NCBI RefSeq assembly: GCF_000148525.1
Contig: NZ_AEDU01000015.1
Span: 1-64,000 of the forward strand
DNA from: Streptococcus mitis SK564
GTDB taxonomy: Bacteria > Bacillota > Bacilli > Lactobacillales > Streptococcaceae
Length of the DNA stretch: 64,000 nt
Reading direction: 5' to 3'
Part shown: positions 37,978-47,782 of the stretch, in pieces
Layout of the letters: every line of letters begins with the position of its first letter
Position numbering within the stretch: the first letter of the stretch is position 1
Notes under the pieces: model-generated
The model's database searches: none
Seen by the model: only the letters and a program-made list of their open reading frames with translations
Told to the model about the DNA's origin: nothing
Translations under genes and position numbers: made by a program

Positions 37978-38955
37978 ATGAAAGTTGTTCGAAAATTACT
38001 AGCACCCCTCTTAGTAGTGGGGATCCTCTTGACCTCTCTGATTAGTTTGCATCAGTTGAAGGCAGATAAGAAAAAAGATGTATTTCGTATCGGTATTTCG
38101 CAGTTTATTACCCACCAGTCCTTAGACGCTACTAGAGAAGGGTTTGTGGATGAGCTGGCCAAACAAGGCTATGTTGAGGGGAAAAATATCGAGATTGATT
38201 TGCAAAATGCACAGGGTGAGCAAAGAAATCTAAAAACCATTTCCCAGCAACTAGCAGAATCTAGTGATGTCGTTCTAGCTATCGCAACGCCTTCTGCTCA
38301 GAGCTTGGCCAATACAACACAAACGACGCCTGTTATCTTTTCAGCGGTAACAGATCCTGTCAGTGCCAAGTTGGTTGAGTCAAGAGAACATCCTGGGGGC
38401 AATGTAACTGGGACAAGCGATCAGTCATCAGATGCCATTTCAACCCAAATCAATTTGATAAAGAAAGTGTTGCCAAAAGCTAAAACGATTGGAATTCTCT
38501 ATACTCAGAGCGAGCCAAACTCAGTTGTCCAAAAGGATGAAGCTAAGCGACTTCTGGAAGAAAAAGGCTTTACCGTTGTTGAAAAAACAATCTTGGACAG
38601 TAACAACGTCAAGGCTGCTGCAGAAAGCTTGATGGCAGAGGTGGATATGGTTTTTGTTCCAACGGATAATATTATTTCATCCACCATGGAAACAGTTAAG
38701 CAGGTTTCTATTAAACACAAGGTTCCAGTATTTGGTGGTTCAACAGAAATGATTGCGGTTGGTGGCTTGTATAACTACGGAACCAATTATGAAGAATTGG
38801 GACGTCAGACAGCACGCATGTTGATTCGTGTCTTAAAAGGTGAGAAGCCAGAAAATATAGCAGTTGAGTTGCCTGAAAAGCTGGAATTGCATACCAATCA
38901 AGAAATGGCAGATGCATTGGGAATTGATATTAGTAAGTTAGAAGGCAAGGAATAA
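37978..38955 (+). CDS. trpX: Aromatic amino-acid ABC transporter, substrate-binding protein
   Basis: 325 residues. An N-terminal signal anchor (about 8-28) has no lipobox cysteine, unusual for a Gram-positive receptor. The mature part is the ABC_sub_bind (DUF534) fold with TPSAQSLANTT, PVIFSAVTDPV and VPVFGGSTEMI. A pneumococcal homolog was crystallised with L-Trp, as I recall. It is the first gene of a three-gene operon behind an attenuator whose leader codes for Phe and Tyr. AAGGAG precedes the ATG. Confidence 0.82.
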   Translation: MKVVRKLLAPLLVVGILLTSLISLHQLKADKKKDVFRIGISQFITHQSLDATREGFVDELAKQGYVEGKNIEIDLQNAQGEQRNLKTISQQLAESSDVVLAIATPSAQSLANTTQTTPVIFSAVTDPVSAKLVESREHPGGNVTGTSDQSSDAISTQINLIKKVLPKAKTIGILYTQSEPNSVVQKDEAKRLLEEKGFTVVEKTILDSNNVKAAAESLMAEVDMVFVPTDNIISSTMETVKQVSIKHKVPVFGGSTEMIAVGGLYNYGTNYEELGRQTARMLIRVLKGEKPENIAVELPEKLELHTNQEMADALGIDISKLEGKE

Positions 38956-38966
38956 GGAGGTTTAAG

Positions 38967-39860
38967 ATGAATTTTGTATTATCTAGTTTATCAGAAGGTT
39001 TGCTATGGTCGATTATGGCTATTGGGGTCTACTTGACTTTCCGTATTTTGGATATTGCGGATATGACTGCTGAAGGCGCCTTTCCACTGGGGGCGGCTGT
39101 CGTCGTATCTCAGATACAGGCAGGGACAAATCCTTGGATTGCAACCTTACTTGCTTTGCTGGCAGGTATGGTAGCAGGTCTAGTATCAGGCATGCTCCAT
39201 ACCAAGATGAAAATTCCAGCTCTCTTGACAGGTATTGTGACCTTGACAGGGCTTTATTCAATCAATATTAAAATCATGGGAAGTGTGCCCAATCTTTCCT
39301 TGGGAGATTCTTCAACTGTCTTTAAACAGTTGGCTAGCTTGGGACTGACAAATGAAGAAGCTGTTTTCTTATTTAGTTCAGCCTGTCTCTTACTTGTTTG
39401 TTTGGTCTTGACTCTTTTGATGAAAACAGAGATTGGCTTGGTCTTGCGTTCGACTGGGGACAATATTCCGATGAGTGAGGCAAATGGGGTCAATGTAGAC
39501 ACCATGAAGATTGTTGGTTACATGATTTCAAACGGCTTGATTGCCCTATGTGGTTCCTTGTTTGCCCAGAATGATGGATTTTCGGATGTAACTTCTGGGA
39601 CAGGAACTATCGTTGTTGGTTTGAGTGCAGTCATTATTGCGGAAGTCTTGATTCACGACTTGACCATTGGAGGCCGCTTGTTATCCATCGGAATTGGTGC
39701 TATTGTATACCGTTTGATTATTTTAAATATCTATGAAATTCCAAATCTAGATCAAAACTTGGTACGTCTCTTTAATGCAATCTTGCTCGCCTTAGTGTTA
39801 TTTGCACCAGAATTGCAAAAGAGATTAAAGATTCGTGGTCTGAAATTGAGAAATGAATAG
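38967..39860 (+). CDS. Aromatic amino-acid ABC transporter, permease
   Basis: 297 residues with about eight hydrophobic segments of the branched-chain/TrpY permease type. LTFRILDIADMTAEGAFPLGAA and MSEANGVNVDTMKIVGYMISNGLIAL are typical of this family. It starts 11 nt after the receptor gene and ends 12 nt before the ATPase gene, with AAGGAGG before the ATG. Export in place of import is unlikely, given the linked receptor. Confidence 0.85.
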   Translation: MNFVLSSLSEGLLWSIMAIGVYLTFRILDIADMTAEGAFPLGAAVVVSQIQAGTNPWIATLLALLAGMVAGLVSGMLHTKMKIPALLTGIVTLTGLYSINIKIMGSVPNLSLGDSSTVFKQLASLGLTNEEAVFLFSSACLLLVCLVLTLLMKTEIGLVLRSTGDNIPMSEANGVNVDTMKIVGYMISNGLIALCGSLFAQNDGFSDVTSGTGTIVVGLSAVIIAEVLIHDLTIGGRLLSIGIGAIVYRLIILNIYEIPNLDQNLVRLFNAILLALVLFAPELQKRLKIRGLKLRNE

Positions 39861-39872
39861 GAGGAGAAAGTT

Positions 39873-40676
39873 ATGGCAAGTTTGTTAACACTTGAAAATA
39901 TTCACAAAACATTTGAAGCAGGGACAGTCAATGAGAACCATGTCCTCAAAGGATTAGACTTAGAGGTTGAAGAGGGAGATTTTATCTCTGTAATTGGTGG
40001 AAATGGAGCAGGGAAATCCACTTTGATGAATATCTTGGCTGGTAATTTATCGGTGGATGAAGGGGACCTTCTACTGGCAGGCAAATCCATTAAAAATCTG
40101 AGTGTACGAAAGAGAGCTAAGGATATTGCCCGTGTTTTTCAAGATCCTAAGATGGGAACAGCTTCTCGTTTGACGATTGAGGAGAATATGGCTATTGCCT
40201 TGAGACGCGGTCAGAAGAGAGGGCTTGGTTGGGGTGTGAAGGAGAAGGATAGAATCCAGTTCCAAGAGGCCTTGAAGGAGTTGAATATTGGTCTTGAAAA
40301 CCGCTTAAAAGTAGATACCCAATATCTCTCAGGAGGCCAAAGACAGGCCTTGACCCTAGTCATGGCAGCTTTGGTGAAACCTAAACTTTTGCTTTTGGAT
40401 GAACATACTGCGGCACTTGACCCGAAAACGAGTCAAATGGTGATGGATTTGACGCAAAAGATTGTGGAACACCATCAGTTGACGACTTTGATGATTACCC
40501 ATGATATGAACCATGCGATTGAGTACGGCAATCGTCTCATTATGCTCTATCAGGGTAAGATAGTGGTGGATGTCAAGGGAGAGGAGAAAAAGCATCTGAC
40601 AGTTGAAGACCTTATGCATCTCTTCCAGAAAAATAGTGGCCAAAGTCTAGTTAGTGATGAATTAGTTTTGGGATAA
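39873..40676 (+). CDS. Aromatic amino-acid ABC transporter, ATP-binding protein
   Basis: 267 residues. Walker A GGNGAGKSTLMN, signature YLSGGQRQALTL and Walker B LLLLDEHTAALDP. The His in DEH in place of DEP is a feature of this ABC subfamily. It drives the permease encoded just upstream. A terminator follows at 40685-40710, directly before a truncated glycosidase gene. Confidence 0.88.
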   Translation: MASLLTLENIHKTFEAGTVNENHVLKGLDLEVEEGDFISVIGGNGAGKSTLMNILAGNLSVDEGDLLLAGKSIKNLSVRKRAKDIARVFQDPKMGTASRLTIEENMAIALRRGQKRGLGWGVKEKDRIQFQEALKELNIGLENRLKVDTQYLSGGQRQALTLVMAALVKPKLLLLDEHTAALDPKTSQMVMDLTQKIVEHHQLTTLMITHDMNHAIEYGNRLIMLYQGKIVVDVKGEEKKHLTVEDLMHLFQKNSGQSLVSDELVLG

Positions 40677-40684
40677 AGAAAAAA

Positions 40685-40710
40685 GCTGAGATCTAGTGTC
40701 TCAGTCTTTT
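40685..40710 (+). terminator. Terminator of the trpX-type operon
   Basis: CTGAGA (40686-40691) pairs with TCTCAG (40699-40704), preceded by A-run and followed by TCTTTT. Confidence 0.75.
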
Positions 40711-40748
40711 ATTTCTTACGCTTTGCAAAATCTACAAAGTGAAATTCA

Positions 40749-41333
40749 CGTGGGACACCTTATATCTATATGGGTGAGGAAATCGGGATGATTGACCCAG
40801 ACTATGATTCGATGACTGATTATGTGGATGTCGAATCGCTCAATGCTTATCAAATGCTCTTAAAAGAAGGAAAAAGTCAGGAAGAAGCCTTCCAGATTAT
40901 TCAAGCTAAGTCGCGTGATAATTCACGAATTCCCATGCAGTGGGATTCTTCGGAAAATGCAGGCTTCACAGTAGGGCCACCTTGGCTCAAGGCAGGAAAA
41001 TCCTACCCTCACATCAATGTAGAAAATGAAATCCAAGGTACGATTTTCACCTTCTACCAAGACTTGATTCGACTTCGTAAAGAAATGCCTATCATATCAG
41101 AAGGGAGTTACAAACCAGCCTTTGAAGATAGCAAACAAGTCTATGCTTTTGAACGTCAGTATGAGGCTGAACAGTTACTAGTCCTCAATAATTTTTATGC
41201 CTCAGAAGTGGAAATCGATTTATCAGTAGCCTACCAAAATGGACAGATTTTGCTTTCAAACTATGAAGATGCAGAAGTGTCTGAAAAAATTCTGCTCAAA
41301 CCTTATCAAACACTGGCTATCTATGTAAATTAA
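40749..41333 (+). pseudogene. Trehalose-6-phosphate hydrolase / dextran glucosidase, 3' remnant
   Basis: The frame matches the last third of a GH13 alpha-glucosidase (TreC/DexB): RGTPYIYMGEEIGM, then SRDNSRIPMQWDSSENAGF and a C-terminal beta domain. Homology begins at CGT in 40749, with a stop four codons upstream, so the catalytic nucleophile and acid region are gone. The longest open stretch with a start is 187 residues from 40770. It probably is the stump left when a tre locus was lost. BOX begins at its stop codon. Confidence 0.85.
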
Positions 41334-41445
41334 TACTCTTCGAAAATCTCTTCAAACCGTGTCAGCTCTATCTGTAATCTCAAAACAGTGTTTTGAGTAG
41401 CCTGCGGCTAGCTTCCTAGTTTGCTCTTTGATTTTCATTGAGTGT
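41333..41445 (+). repeat. BOX element, 113 bp
   Basis: BoxA, a short boxB with CAAAACAGTGTTTTGAG and boxC, ending GAGTGT. Its first base is the last base of the glycosidase remnant's TAA. Same subtype as 33740-33852. Confidence 0.93.
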
Positions 41446-41456
41446 AAACTCAGTAA

Positions 41457-41494
41457 GGAGCCCTCTTTCGCAGAAAAGCAGGGTTCTTTTTGCT
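41457..41494 (+). terminator. Former treC-type terminator
   Basis: GAGCCCT pairs with AGGGTTC (one G-T pair), with an inner CTTT...AAAG, followed by T5. The BOX element lies between the remnant's stop codon and this hairpin. Confidence 0.75.
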
Positions 41495-41588
41495 GTTTAT
41501 TCCCTCCCTGAAAGCGTAAAACAAACTAGTCAGGGTGGCTAGTTTGTGGTATAATGAAAGAGACTCAAAAAGAAACAGGAGAAAAATG

Positions 41589-41837
41589 ATGGATTTACTT
41601 TTAGCAATTGTATTGATTGTGTTAGCTTTTCTAGGAGGAGCTCTTGGAGGAATGTACTTGGTTCGTAAGCAAATTGAAAAAGAATTCGCTGACAACCCAC
41701 GTTTGAATGCTGAAGCAGTTCGTACTCTTTTGAGTGCAAATGGTCAAAAACCAAGCGAAGCCAAGGTACAACAAGTTTACCACCAAATCATCCGCCAACA
41801 AAAGGCAGCCCTTGCTAACAATAAAAAGAAAAAATAA
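41589..41837 (+). CDS. YneF family (UPF0154) small membrane protein
   Basis: 82 residues: one N-terminal membrane helix (about 1-25, with [17 protein letters not shown]) and a cytoplasmic tail with [13 protein letters not shown], ending in poly-Lys. UPF0154/YneF is widespread in Firmicutes and of unknown function. AGGAG serves ATGs at 41586 or 41589; the second matches the usual start. A TGTGG-TATAAT extended -10 lies upstream and a strong terminator follows. Confidence 0.85.
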
Positions 41838-41845
41838 ATAAGGAA

Positions 41846-41876
41846 AAGTCTGGGATGAAAGTTCCAGACTTCTCAC
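41846..41876 (+). terminator. Terminator after the YneF gene
   Basis: AAGTCTGG and CCAGACTT (41864-41871) pair perfectly over a 10-nt loop, followed by CTC rather than a clean T-run. Confidence 0.65.
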
Positions 41877-42035
41877 TATGTTGGTTATGTTTAGGGATGA
41901 GACTTTTTCCTTGCATTCTATTGATATTTGATTATGATTAAGAGAGATAGTTATTGATTAGGCTGTCATTCGGTTCATAAGGATCAATAATCATAATGAA
42001 CTATCAATCAGAAAAAAGACTAGAAAGAAGACTGT

Positions 42036-42830
42036 ATGGATAATCGACCGATTGGTTTTTTGGATTCAGGTGTCGGGGGCTTGACCGTTGTGCGCGAGCT
42101 CATGCGCCAGCTTCCCCATGAAGAAATCGTCTATATTGGAGATTCGGCACGGGCGCCCTATGGTCCCCGTCCTGCTGAGCAAATTCGTGAATATACTTGG
42201 CAGTTGGTCAACTTTCTCTTGACCAAGGATGTCAAAATGATTGTCATTGCTTGTAATACTGCGACTGCGGTCGTCTGGGAAGAAATCAAGGCTCAACTAG
42301 ACATTCCTGTCTTGGGTGTGATTTTACCAGGAGCTTCGGCAGCCATCAAGTCTAGCCAAGGTGGGAAAATCGGGGTCATTGGAACGCCCATGACGGTACA
42401 ATCAGACATTTATCGTCAGAAAATTCATGATCTGGATCCAGACTTACAGGTGGAGAGTTTGGCCTGTCCCAAGTTTGCCCCCTTGGTGGAGTCTGGTGCC
42501 CTGTCAACCAGTGTCACCAAGAAAGTAGTCTATGAGACCCTGCGTCCCTTGGTTGGAAAGGTGGATAGCCTGATTTTGGGTTGCACCCATTATCCACTGC
42601 TCAGACCTATTATTCAAAATGTCATGGGACCAAAAGTTCAGCTCATCGATAGTGGAGCAGAGTGCGTACGGGATATCTCAGTCTTACTTAATTATTTTGA
42701 AATCAATCGTGGTCGCGATGCCGGACCACTCCATCACCGTTTTTACACAACAGCCAGCAGCCAAAGTTTTGCACAAATTGGTGAAGAATGGCTGGAAAAA
42801 GAGATTTATGTGGAGCATGTAGAATTATGA
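42036..42830 (+). CDS. murI: Glutamate racemase
   Basis: 264 residues. The two catalytic cysteines lie in [10 protein letters not shown] and LGCTHYPLL, and [11 protein letters not shown] is the N-terminal signature. It supplies D-glutamate for peptidoglycan. ATGA overlap with rdgB starts a tightly packed run of genes to yidD. Confidence 0.95.
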   Translation: MDNRPIGFLDSGVGGLTVVRELMRQLPHEEIVYIGDSARAPYGPRPAEQIREYTWQLVNFLLTKDVKMIVIACNTATAVVWEEIKAQLDIPVLGVILPGASAAIKSSQGGKIGVIGTPMTVQSDIYRQKIHDLDPDLQVESLACPKFAPLVESGALSTSVTKKVVYETLRPLVGKVDSLILGCTHYPLLRPIIQNVMGPKVQLIDSGAECVRDISVLLNYFEINRGRDAGPLHHRFYTTASSQSFAQIGEEWLEKEIYVEHVEL

Positions 42831-43798
42831 CAAATAAAATTTATGAATATAAGGATGACCAGGACTGGTATGTTGGGTCCTATGGTATTTTTGGTGGCGT
42901 CCGGACGTTGACGGATGATGACTTGGATTTTCCTCTATTGGAGTTTGCCCAAAGATTTCGAGATGAGGATCGAGGTTTTCCTGTTTCTGTTACTGTTTTA
43001 CGCTATGGTTCTCTCTACCGTTTATTGTCTTTTGTGGTAGATATCCTCAACCAAGAAATGGGACGAAATGTGGAAGTTATCCAACGTCAAGGGGCTCTGC
43101 TCTTGGTTGAAAATGGGCAACTCTTGTATGTGGAATTGCCCAAAGAAGGGGTCGATGTTCATGATTTCTTTGAGACAAACAAGGTCAGAGAAACCTTATT
43201 GATTGCGACTCGTAACGAGGGCAAGACCAAGGAATTCCGAGCTATCTTTGACAAGCTAGGCTACGATGTGGAAAATCTTAATGACTACCCTGACCTACCG
43301 GAAGTAGCAGAAACAGGTATGACCTTCGAAGAAAATGCCCGTCTCAAGGCAGAAACTATTTCTCAATTAACGGGCAAGATGGTTTTGGCAGATGACTCAG
43401 GTCTCAAAGTCGATGTCCTTGGTGGCTTGCCAGGTGTCTGGTCAGCTCGTTTCGCAGGAGTGGGAGCTACTGACCGTGAAAACAATGCCAAACTCTTGCA
43501 CGAATTGGCCATGGTCTTTGAACTCAAGGACCGCTCGGCTCAATTCCATACAACCCTAGTCGTAGCCAGTCCAAACAAGGAAAGTTTGGTTGTTGAAGCA
43601 GACTGGCCTGGCTACATTAACTTTGAACCTAAGGGTGAAAATGGATTTGGTTACGATCCTCTCTTCCTTGTAGGAGAGACAGGCAAATCCTCAGCTGAAT
43701 TAACCCTTGAAGAAAAAAATAGTCAATCTCACCGTGCCTTAGCCGTTAAGAAACTTTTGGAGGTATTTCCATCATGGCAAAGCAAATCATCATTGTAA
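42827..43798 (+). CDS. rdgB: dITP/XTP pyrophosphatase with N-terminal extension
   Basis: 323 residues, longer than the usual ~195. Residues 1-120 form a streptococcal extension of unknown fold; the HAM1/RdgB domain begins at [14 protein letters not shown] (about 124) with [23 protein letters not shown] and the C-terminal [10 protein letters not shown]. It removes non-canonical purine triphosphates. The ATG overlaps the murI stop and gives the full extension. It overlaps the next gene by 25 nt. Confidence 0.92.
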   Translation: MTNKIYEYKDDQDWYVGSYGIFGGVRTLTDDDLDFPLLEFAQRFRDEDRGFPVSVTVLRYGSLYRLLSFVVDILNQEMGRNVEVIQRQGALLLVENGQLLYVELPKEGVDVHDFFETNKVRETLLIATRNEGKTKEFRAIFDKLGYDVENLNDYPDLPEVAETGMTFEENARLKAETISQLTGKMVLADDSGLKVDVLGGLPGVWSARFAGVGATDRENNAKLLHELAMVFELKDRSAQFHTTLVVASPNKESLVVEADWPGYINFEPKGENGFGYDPLFLVGETGKSSAELTLEEKNSQSHRALAVKKLLEVFPSWQSKSSL

Positions 43799-44295
43799 TG
43801 AGCGATTCTCATGGCGATAGCTTGATTGTGGAAGAAATCCGTGATCGCTATGTAGGCAAAGTTGATGCCGTTTTTCATAACGGCGATTCTGAACTGCGTC
43901 CTGATTCTCCCCTTTGGGAAGGCATCCGTGTTGTTAAAGGGAACATGGACTTCTACGCCGGCTACCCAGAACGTTTGGTGACTGAGCTTGGTTCGACCAA
44001 GATTATCCAAACCCATGGTCACTTGTTTGACATCAATTTCAACTTTCAAAAGTTGGACTACTGGGCTCAGGAAGAAGAGGCCGATATCTGTCTTTATGGT
44101 CACTTGCATGTGCCAAGTGCTTGGATGGAAGGCAAGACCCTCTTTCTAAATCCAGGTTCCATCAGTCAACCACGTGGGACCATCAGAGAATGTCTCTATG
44201 CTCGTGTGGAGATTGATGATAGTTATTTTAAAGTGGACTTTTTGACACGAGACCATGAGGTGTATCCAGGCTTGTCCAAGGAGTTTAGCCGATGA
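43774..44295 (+). CDS. YfcE/MJ0936-type metallophosphoesterase
   Basis: 173 residues. SDSHGD, NGDSE, GNMD and GHLHVP are the calcineurin-like metal sites, in order. Family members are phosphodiesterases with broad in vitro activity; the cellular substrate is unknown. AGGTATTTCC precedes the ATG within rdgB. Its last four bases overlap the next gene. Confidence 0.9.
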   Translation: MAKQIIIVMSDSHGDSLIVEEIRDRYVGKVDAVFHNGDSELRPDSPLWEGIRVVKGNMDFYAGYPERLVTELGSTKIIQTHGHLFDINFNFQKLDYWAQEEEADICLYGHLHVPSAWMEGKTLFLNPGSISQPRGTIRECLYARVEIDDSYFKVDFLTRDHEVYPGLSKEFSR

Positions 44296-44753
44296 TTGCC
44301 AAGGAGTTTGAAACTTTCTTGTTGGGGCAGGAGGAAACTTTTTTGACTCCTGCTGAAAATCTAGCCGTGTTGATTGATACCCACAATGCAGATCACGCGA
44401 CCCTCTTGCTCAGTCAGATGACCTATACCCGTGTTCCCGTTGTGACAGATGAAAAACAGTTTGTTGGGACGATTGGGCTCAGAGATATTATGGCTTATCA
44501 GATGGAGCATGACTTGAGTCAAGAAATCATGGCAGATACGGATATCGTTCATATGACCAAAACGGACGTAGCGGTCGTCTCGCCTGATTTTACCATTACG
44601 GAGGTCTTGCACAAGCTGGTAGATGAGTCATTCTTGCCGGTTGTGGATGCGTCTGGTATTTTCCAAGGAATCATCACGCGCAAGTCTATCCTCAAGGCAG
44701 TCAATGCCCTCTTGCACGACTTTAGTAAGGAATATGAGATTCGATGCAAATGA
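44292..44753 (+). CDS. cbpB: CBS-domain protein CbpB (c-di-AMP binding)
   Basis: 153 residues comprising two CBS domains (about 15-75 and 80-145) with nothing else, the layout of CbpB/DarB. In other Firmicutes it binds c-di-AMP and in Bacillus and Listeria regulates Rel-type (p)ppGpp synthesis. Placement in this operon is conserved in streptococci. It is linked in theme to the KimA-type potassium importer at the start of the window. Confidence 0.8.
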   Translation: MIAKEFETFLLGQEETFLTPAENLAVLIDTHNADHATLLLSQMTYTRVPVVTDEKQFVGTIGLRDIMAYQMEHDLSQEIMADTDIVHMTKTDVAVVSPDFTITEVLHKLVDESFLPVVDASGIFQGIITRKSILKAVNALLHDFSKEYEIRCK

Positions 44754-45484
44754 GAGACAGGATTTCAGCCTTTTTAGAAGAAAAGCAGGGCTTATCTGCC
44801 AATTCCAAGCAGTCCTATAAGTATGATTTGGAGCAATTTTTAGACGTCGTGGGCGAGCGGATTTCGGAGACCAGTCTCAAGATTTACCAAGCCCAGCTAG
44901 CCAATCTAAAAATCAGCGCTCAGAAGCGAAAGATTTCGGCCTGTAACCAATTTCTCTACTTTCTCTATCAAAAAGGAGAAGTGGACAGCTTTTATCGTTT
45001 GGAATTAGCCAAACAAGCTGAAAAGAAGACCTCAAAACCAGAACTGTTAAACCTAGACTCTTTTTGGCAGGAAAGTAATTATCCAGAGGGGCGTTTACTG
45101 GCTCTTCTTATCTTAGAAATGGGGCTCTTGCCGAGTGAGATTTTGGATCTCAAGGTTGTGGATATCAATCTAGATTTTCAAGTGTTGCGAATCAAGAAGG
45201 CTTCCCAACAGAGGATTGTCACCATTCCCACGACCTTGCTTTCAGAATTGGAACCCTTGATGGGGCAAACCTATCTTTTTGAAAGGGCAGGGAAAGCCTA
45301 TTCTCGTCAGTGGGCCTTTCGTCAGTTAGAAGCTTTTGTCAAGGAGAAAGGTTTTCCAGCACTATCAGCCCAAGCCCTACGGGAACAGTTCATTCTAAGA
45401 CAAATAGAAAAGAAGGTCGATTTGTACGAAATTGCAAAAAAATTAGGATTAAAAACAGTCCTGACCTTAGAAAAATATAGATAA
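44744..45484 (+). CDS. XerD-like tyrosine recombinase, probably catalytically altered
   Basis: 246 residues with an N-terminal SAM-like core-binding domain (about 1-90) and a C-terminal recombinase fold. The nucleophile Tyr is present in TLEKYR. The first catalytic Arg is missing ([11 protein letters not shown] where XerD has GLRxSEL), and HxLRH is degenerate (SAQALREQF). Streptococci resolve chromosome dimers with XerS, so this paralog may not be a working recombinase. ATG at 44744 or 44750. Confidence 0.82.
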   Translation: MQMRDRISAFLEEKQGLSANSKQSYKYDLEQFLDVVGERISETSLKIYQAQLANLKISAQKRKISACNQFLYFLYQKGEVDSFYRLELAKQAEKKTSKPELLNLDSFWQESNYPEGRLLALLILEMGLLPSEILDLKVVDINLDFQVLRIKKASQQRIVTIPTTLLSELEPLMGQTYLFERAGKAYSRQWAFRQLEAFVKEKGFPALSAQALREQFILRQIEKKVDLYEIAKKLGLKTVLTLEKYR

Positions 45485-46212
45485 TGGATATTAAATTAAA
45501 AGATTTTGAAGGGCCCTTGGACTTGCTTTTGCACCTGGTTTCTAAGTACCAGATGGATATCTATGATGTGCCCATCACGGAAGTCATTGAGCAGTATCTA
45601 GCCTATGTCTCAACCCTGCAGGCCATGCGTCTGGAAGTGACGGGCGAGTACATGGTCATGGCCAGTCAGCTCATGTTGATCAAGAGCCGCAAGCTTCTTC
45701 CAAAGGTAGCGGAAGTGACAGATTTGGAGGATGACCTAGAGCAGGATCTTCTCTCCCAAATCGAAGAATACCGTAAGTTTAAGCTCTTGGGTGAGCACTT
45801 GGAAGCCAAGCACCAAGAACGGGCCCAGTATTATTCTAAAGCACCGACAGAGTTGATTTACGAAGATGCGGAGCTTGTGCATGACAAGACGACCATTGAC
45901 CTCTTTTTGGCTTTTTCAAATATCCTAGCCAAGAAAAAAGAGGAGTTTGCACAGAATCACACGACCATCTTGCGGGATGAGTATAAGATTGAGGACATGA
46001 TGGTTATCGTGAAAGAGTCCTTGACTGGACGAGATCAATTGTGCTTGCAGGATTTGTTTAAGGAAGCCCAGAATCTCCAAGAGGTCATCACCCTCTTTTT
46101 GGCAACCCTAGAGTTAATCAAAACCCAGGAGCTGATCCTCGTGCAAGAGGAAAGTTTCGGAGATATTTATCTCATGGAAAAGAAGGAAGAAAGTCAAGTG
46201 GCCCAAAGCTAG
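45484..46212 (+). CDS. scpA: Segregation and condensation protein A
   Basis: 242 residues. [13 protein letters not shown] near the start and LLPKV are the ScpA kleisin signatures. With ScpB and SMC it forms the chromosome condensation complex. It overlaps the XerD-like stop by one base and is followed by scpB 18 nt later. Confidence 0.95.
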   Translation: MDIKLKDFEGPLDLLLHLVSKYQMDIYDVPITEVIEQYLAYVSTLQAMRLEVTGEYMVMASQLMLIKSRKLLPKVAEVTDLEDDLEQDLLSQIEEYRKFKLLGEHLEAKHQERAQYYSKAPTELIYEDAELVHDKTTIDLFLAFSNILAKKKEEFAQNHTTILRDEYKIEDMMVIVKESLTGRDQLCLQDLFKEAQNLQEVITLFLATLELIKTQELILVQEESFGDIYLMEKKEESQVAQS

Positions 46213-46230
46213 ACTTGATAGAGAGGAAAG

Positions 46231-46800
46231 ATGAGTACTTTAGCAAAAATAGAAGCGCTCTTGTTTGTAGCGGGTGAAGATGGGATTAGAGTCCGCCAGT
46301 TAGCTGAACTTCTCTCTCTGCCACCGACAGGCATCCAACAGAGTTTAGAAAAATTAGCCCAGAAGTATGAAAAGGACCCAGATTCCAGTTTGGCTCTAAT
46401 TGAGACAGGGGGCGCTTATAGATTGGTGACCAAGCCTCAATTTGCAGCGGTTTTGAAGGAATACTCTAAGGCACCTATCAACCAGAGTTTATCTCGGGCT
46501 GCCCTTGAGACCTTGTCCATCATTGCCTACAAGCAGCCTATCACACGGATAGAAATTGATGCCATCCGTGGTGTCAACTCGAGTGGAGCCTTGGCAAAGT
46601 TGCAGGCTTTTGACCTGATAAAGGAAGACGGGAAAAAAGAAGTGTTGGGACGCCCCAACCTCTATGTGACAACAGATTATTTCCTAGATTACATGGGGAT
46701 AAATCATTTGGAAGAATTACCAGTGATTGATGAGCTTGAGATTCAAGCCCAAGAAAGCCAATTATTTGGTGAAAGGATAGAAGAAGATGAGAATCAATAA
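46231..46800 (+). CDS. scpB: Segregation and condensation protein B
   Basis: 189 residues with two winged-helix domains; [13 protein letters not shown] at the start and [23 protein letters not shown] in the second domain are typical. ScpB binds the ScpA linker and is required for SMC loading. It overlaps rluB by 14 nt. Confidence 0.95.
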   Translation: MSTLAKIEALLFVAGEDGIRVRQLAELLSLPPTGIQQSLEKLAQKYEKDPDSSLALIETGGAYRLVTKPQFAAVLKEYSKAPINQSLSRAALETLSIIAYKQPITRIEIDAIRGVNSSGALAKLQAFDLIKEDGKKEVLGRPNLYVTTDYFLDYMGINHLEELPVIDELEIQAQESQLFGERIEEDENQ

Positions 46801-47509
46801 GTATATTGCCCACGCAGGTGTGGCCAGTAGGAGAAAAGCAGAAGAGCTGATCAAGCAAGGCTTGGTGACGGTCAATGGTCAAGTAGTGCGTGAACTAGCA
46901 ACGACCATCAAGTCAGGCGACAAGGTCGAAGTTGAAGGTCAACCTATCTACAACGAAGAAAAGGTCTACTATCTGCTTAACAAACCACGCGGTGTCATTT
47001 CCAGTGTGACAGATGACAAGGGCCGCAAGACGGTTGTCGACCTCTTGCCCAACGTGAAAGAGCGCATCTACCCTGTAGGTCGTTTGGACTGGGATACATC
47101 CGGTGTTTTGATTTTGACCAATGACGGGGATTTTACAGATGAGATGATTCACCCTCGTAATGAGATTGATAAGGTTTATGTCGCGCGTGTTAAAGGTGTG
47201 GCCAATAAGGATAATCTCCGCCCCTTGACCCGTGGACTTGAGATTGATGGCAAGAAAACCAAGCCAGCTGTCTATGAGATTCTCAAAGTGGATCCAGTCA
47301 AAAACCGCGCTGTGGTGCAGTTGACTATCCATGAAGGGCGTAACCACCAGGTTAAAAAGATGTTTGAAGCTGTTGGTCTCCAAGTAGATAAGTTGTCTCG
47401 GACTCGTTTCGGACACCTAGACTTGACAGGACTCCGTCCAGGAGAATCCCGTCGTCTTAATAAAAAAGAAATCAGCCAATTACATACCATGGCTGTAACC
47501 AAGAAATAA
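46787..47509 (+). CDS. rluB: 23S rRNA pseudouridine synthase B
   Basis: 240 residues. An S4 RNA-binding domain (about 1-60) precedes an RsuA/RluB catalytic domain with the conserved Asp in [11 protein letters not shown]. RluB modifies position 2605 (E. coli numbering) of 23S rRNA. The start lies within scpB. It shares one base with yidD. Confidence 0.93.
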   Translation: MRINKYIAHAGVASRRKAEELIKQGLVTVNGQVVRELATTIKSGDKVEVEGQPIYNEEKVYYLLNKPRGVISSVTDDKGRKTVVDLLPNVKERIYPVGRLDWDTSGVLILTNDGDFTDEMIHPRNEIDKVYVARVKGVANKDNLRPLTRGLEIDGKKTKPAVYEILKVDPVKNRAVVQLTIHEGRNHQVKKMFEAVGLQVDKLSRTRFGHLDLTGLRPGESRRLNKKEISQLHTMAVTKK

Positions 47510-47751
47510 TGAAACGAATTTTAATAGCGCCTGTGCGCTTTTACCAACGTTTTATCTCGCCAGCCTTTCCCCCCTCTTGTCGCTTTGAGCCTACTTGTTC
47601 CAATTACATGATTGAGGCTATTGAAAAACATGGCTTTAAGGGTGTCTTGATGGGCTTGTCTCGGATTTTACGTTGCCATCCCTGGTCGAAAACAGGTAAG
47701 GACCCCGTCCCAGACCACTTTTCATTCAAACGGAATCAAGAAAAAAAATAA
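47509..47751 (+). CDS. yidD: Membrane protein insertion efficiency factor YidD
   Basis: 80 residues. [21 protein letters not shown], then [12 protein letters not shown] and RILRCHPW match YidD, a small amphipathic protein that assists the YidC pathway. It ends the murI-to-yidD cluster; a bidirectional terminator follows. Confidence 0.94.
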   Translation: MKRILIAPVRFYQRFISPAFPPSCRFEPTCSNYMIEAIEKHGFKGVLMGLSRILRCHPWSKTGKDPVPDHFSFKRNQEKK

Positions 47752-47778
47752 CCCAGCATCACCTGATGTTGGGTTTTC
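47750..47778. terminator. Bidirectional terminator between yidD and piuA
   Basis: AACCCAGCATCA and TGATGTTGGGTT pair around loop CC with one G-T pair, flanked by an A-run and TTTTC. It serves both convergent genes. Confidence 0.88.
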
Positions 47779-47782
47779 TTGC

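Noticed and set aside
41930-42030. Inverted repeats (ATTATGATTA and TAATCATAAT) before murI
   Set aside because: AT-rich arms about 50 nt apart with no T-run or known regulator; likely chance or an old hairpin.
46913-47416. 167-codon open frame on the minus strand over rluB
   Set aside because: Antisense shadow of a conserved gene; no family resemblance.
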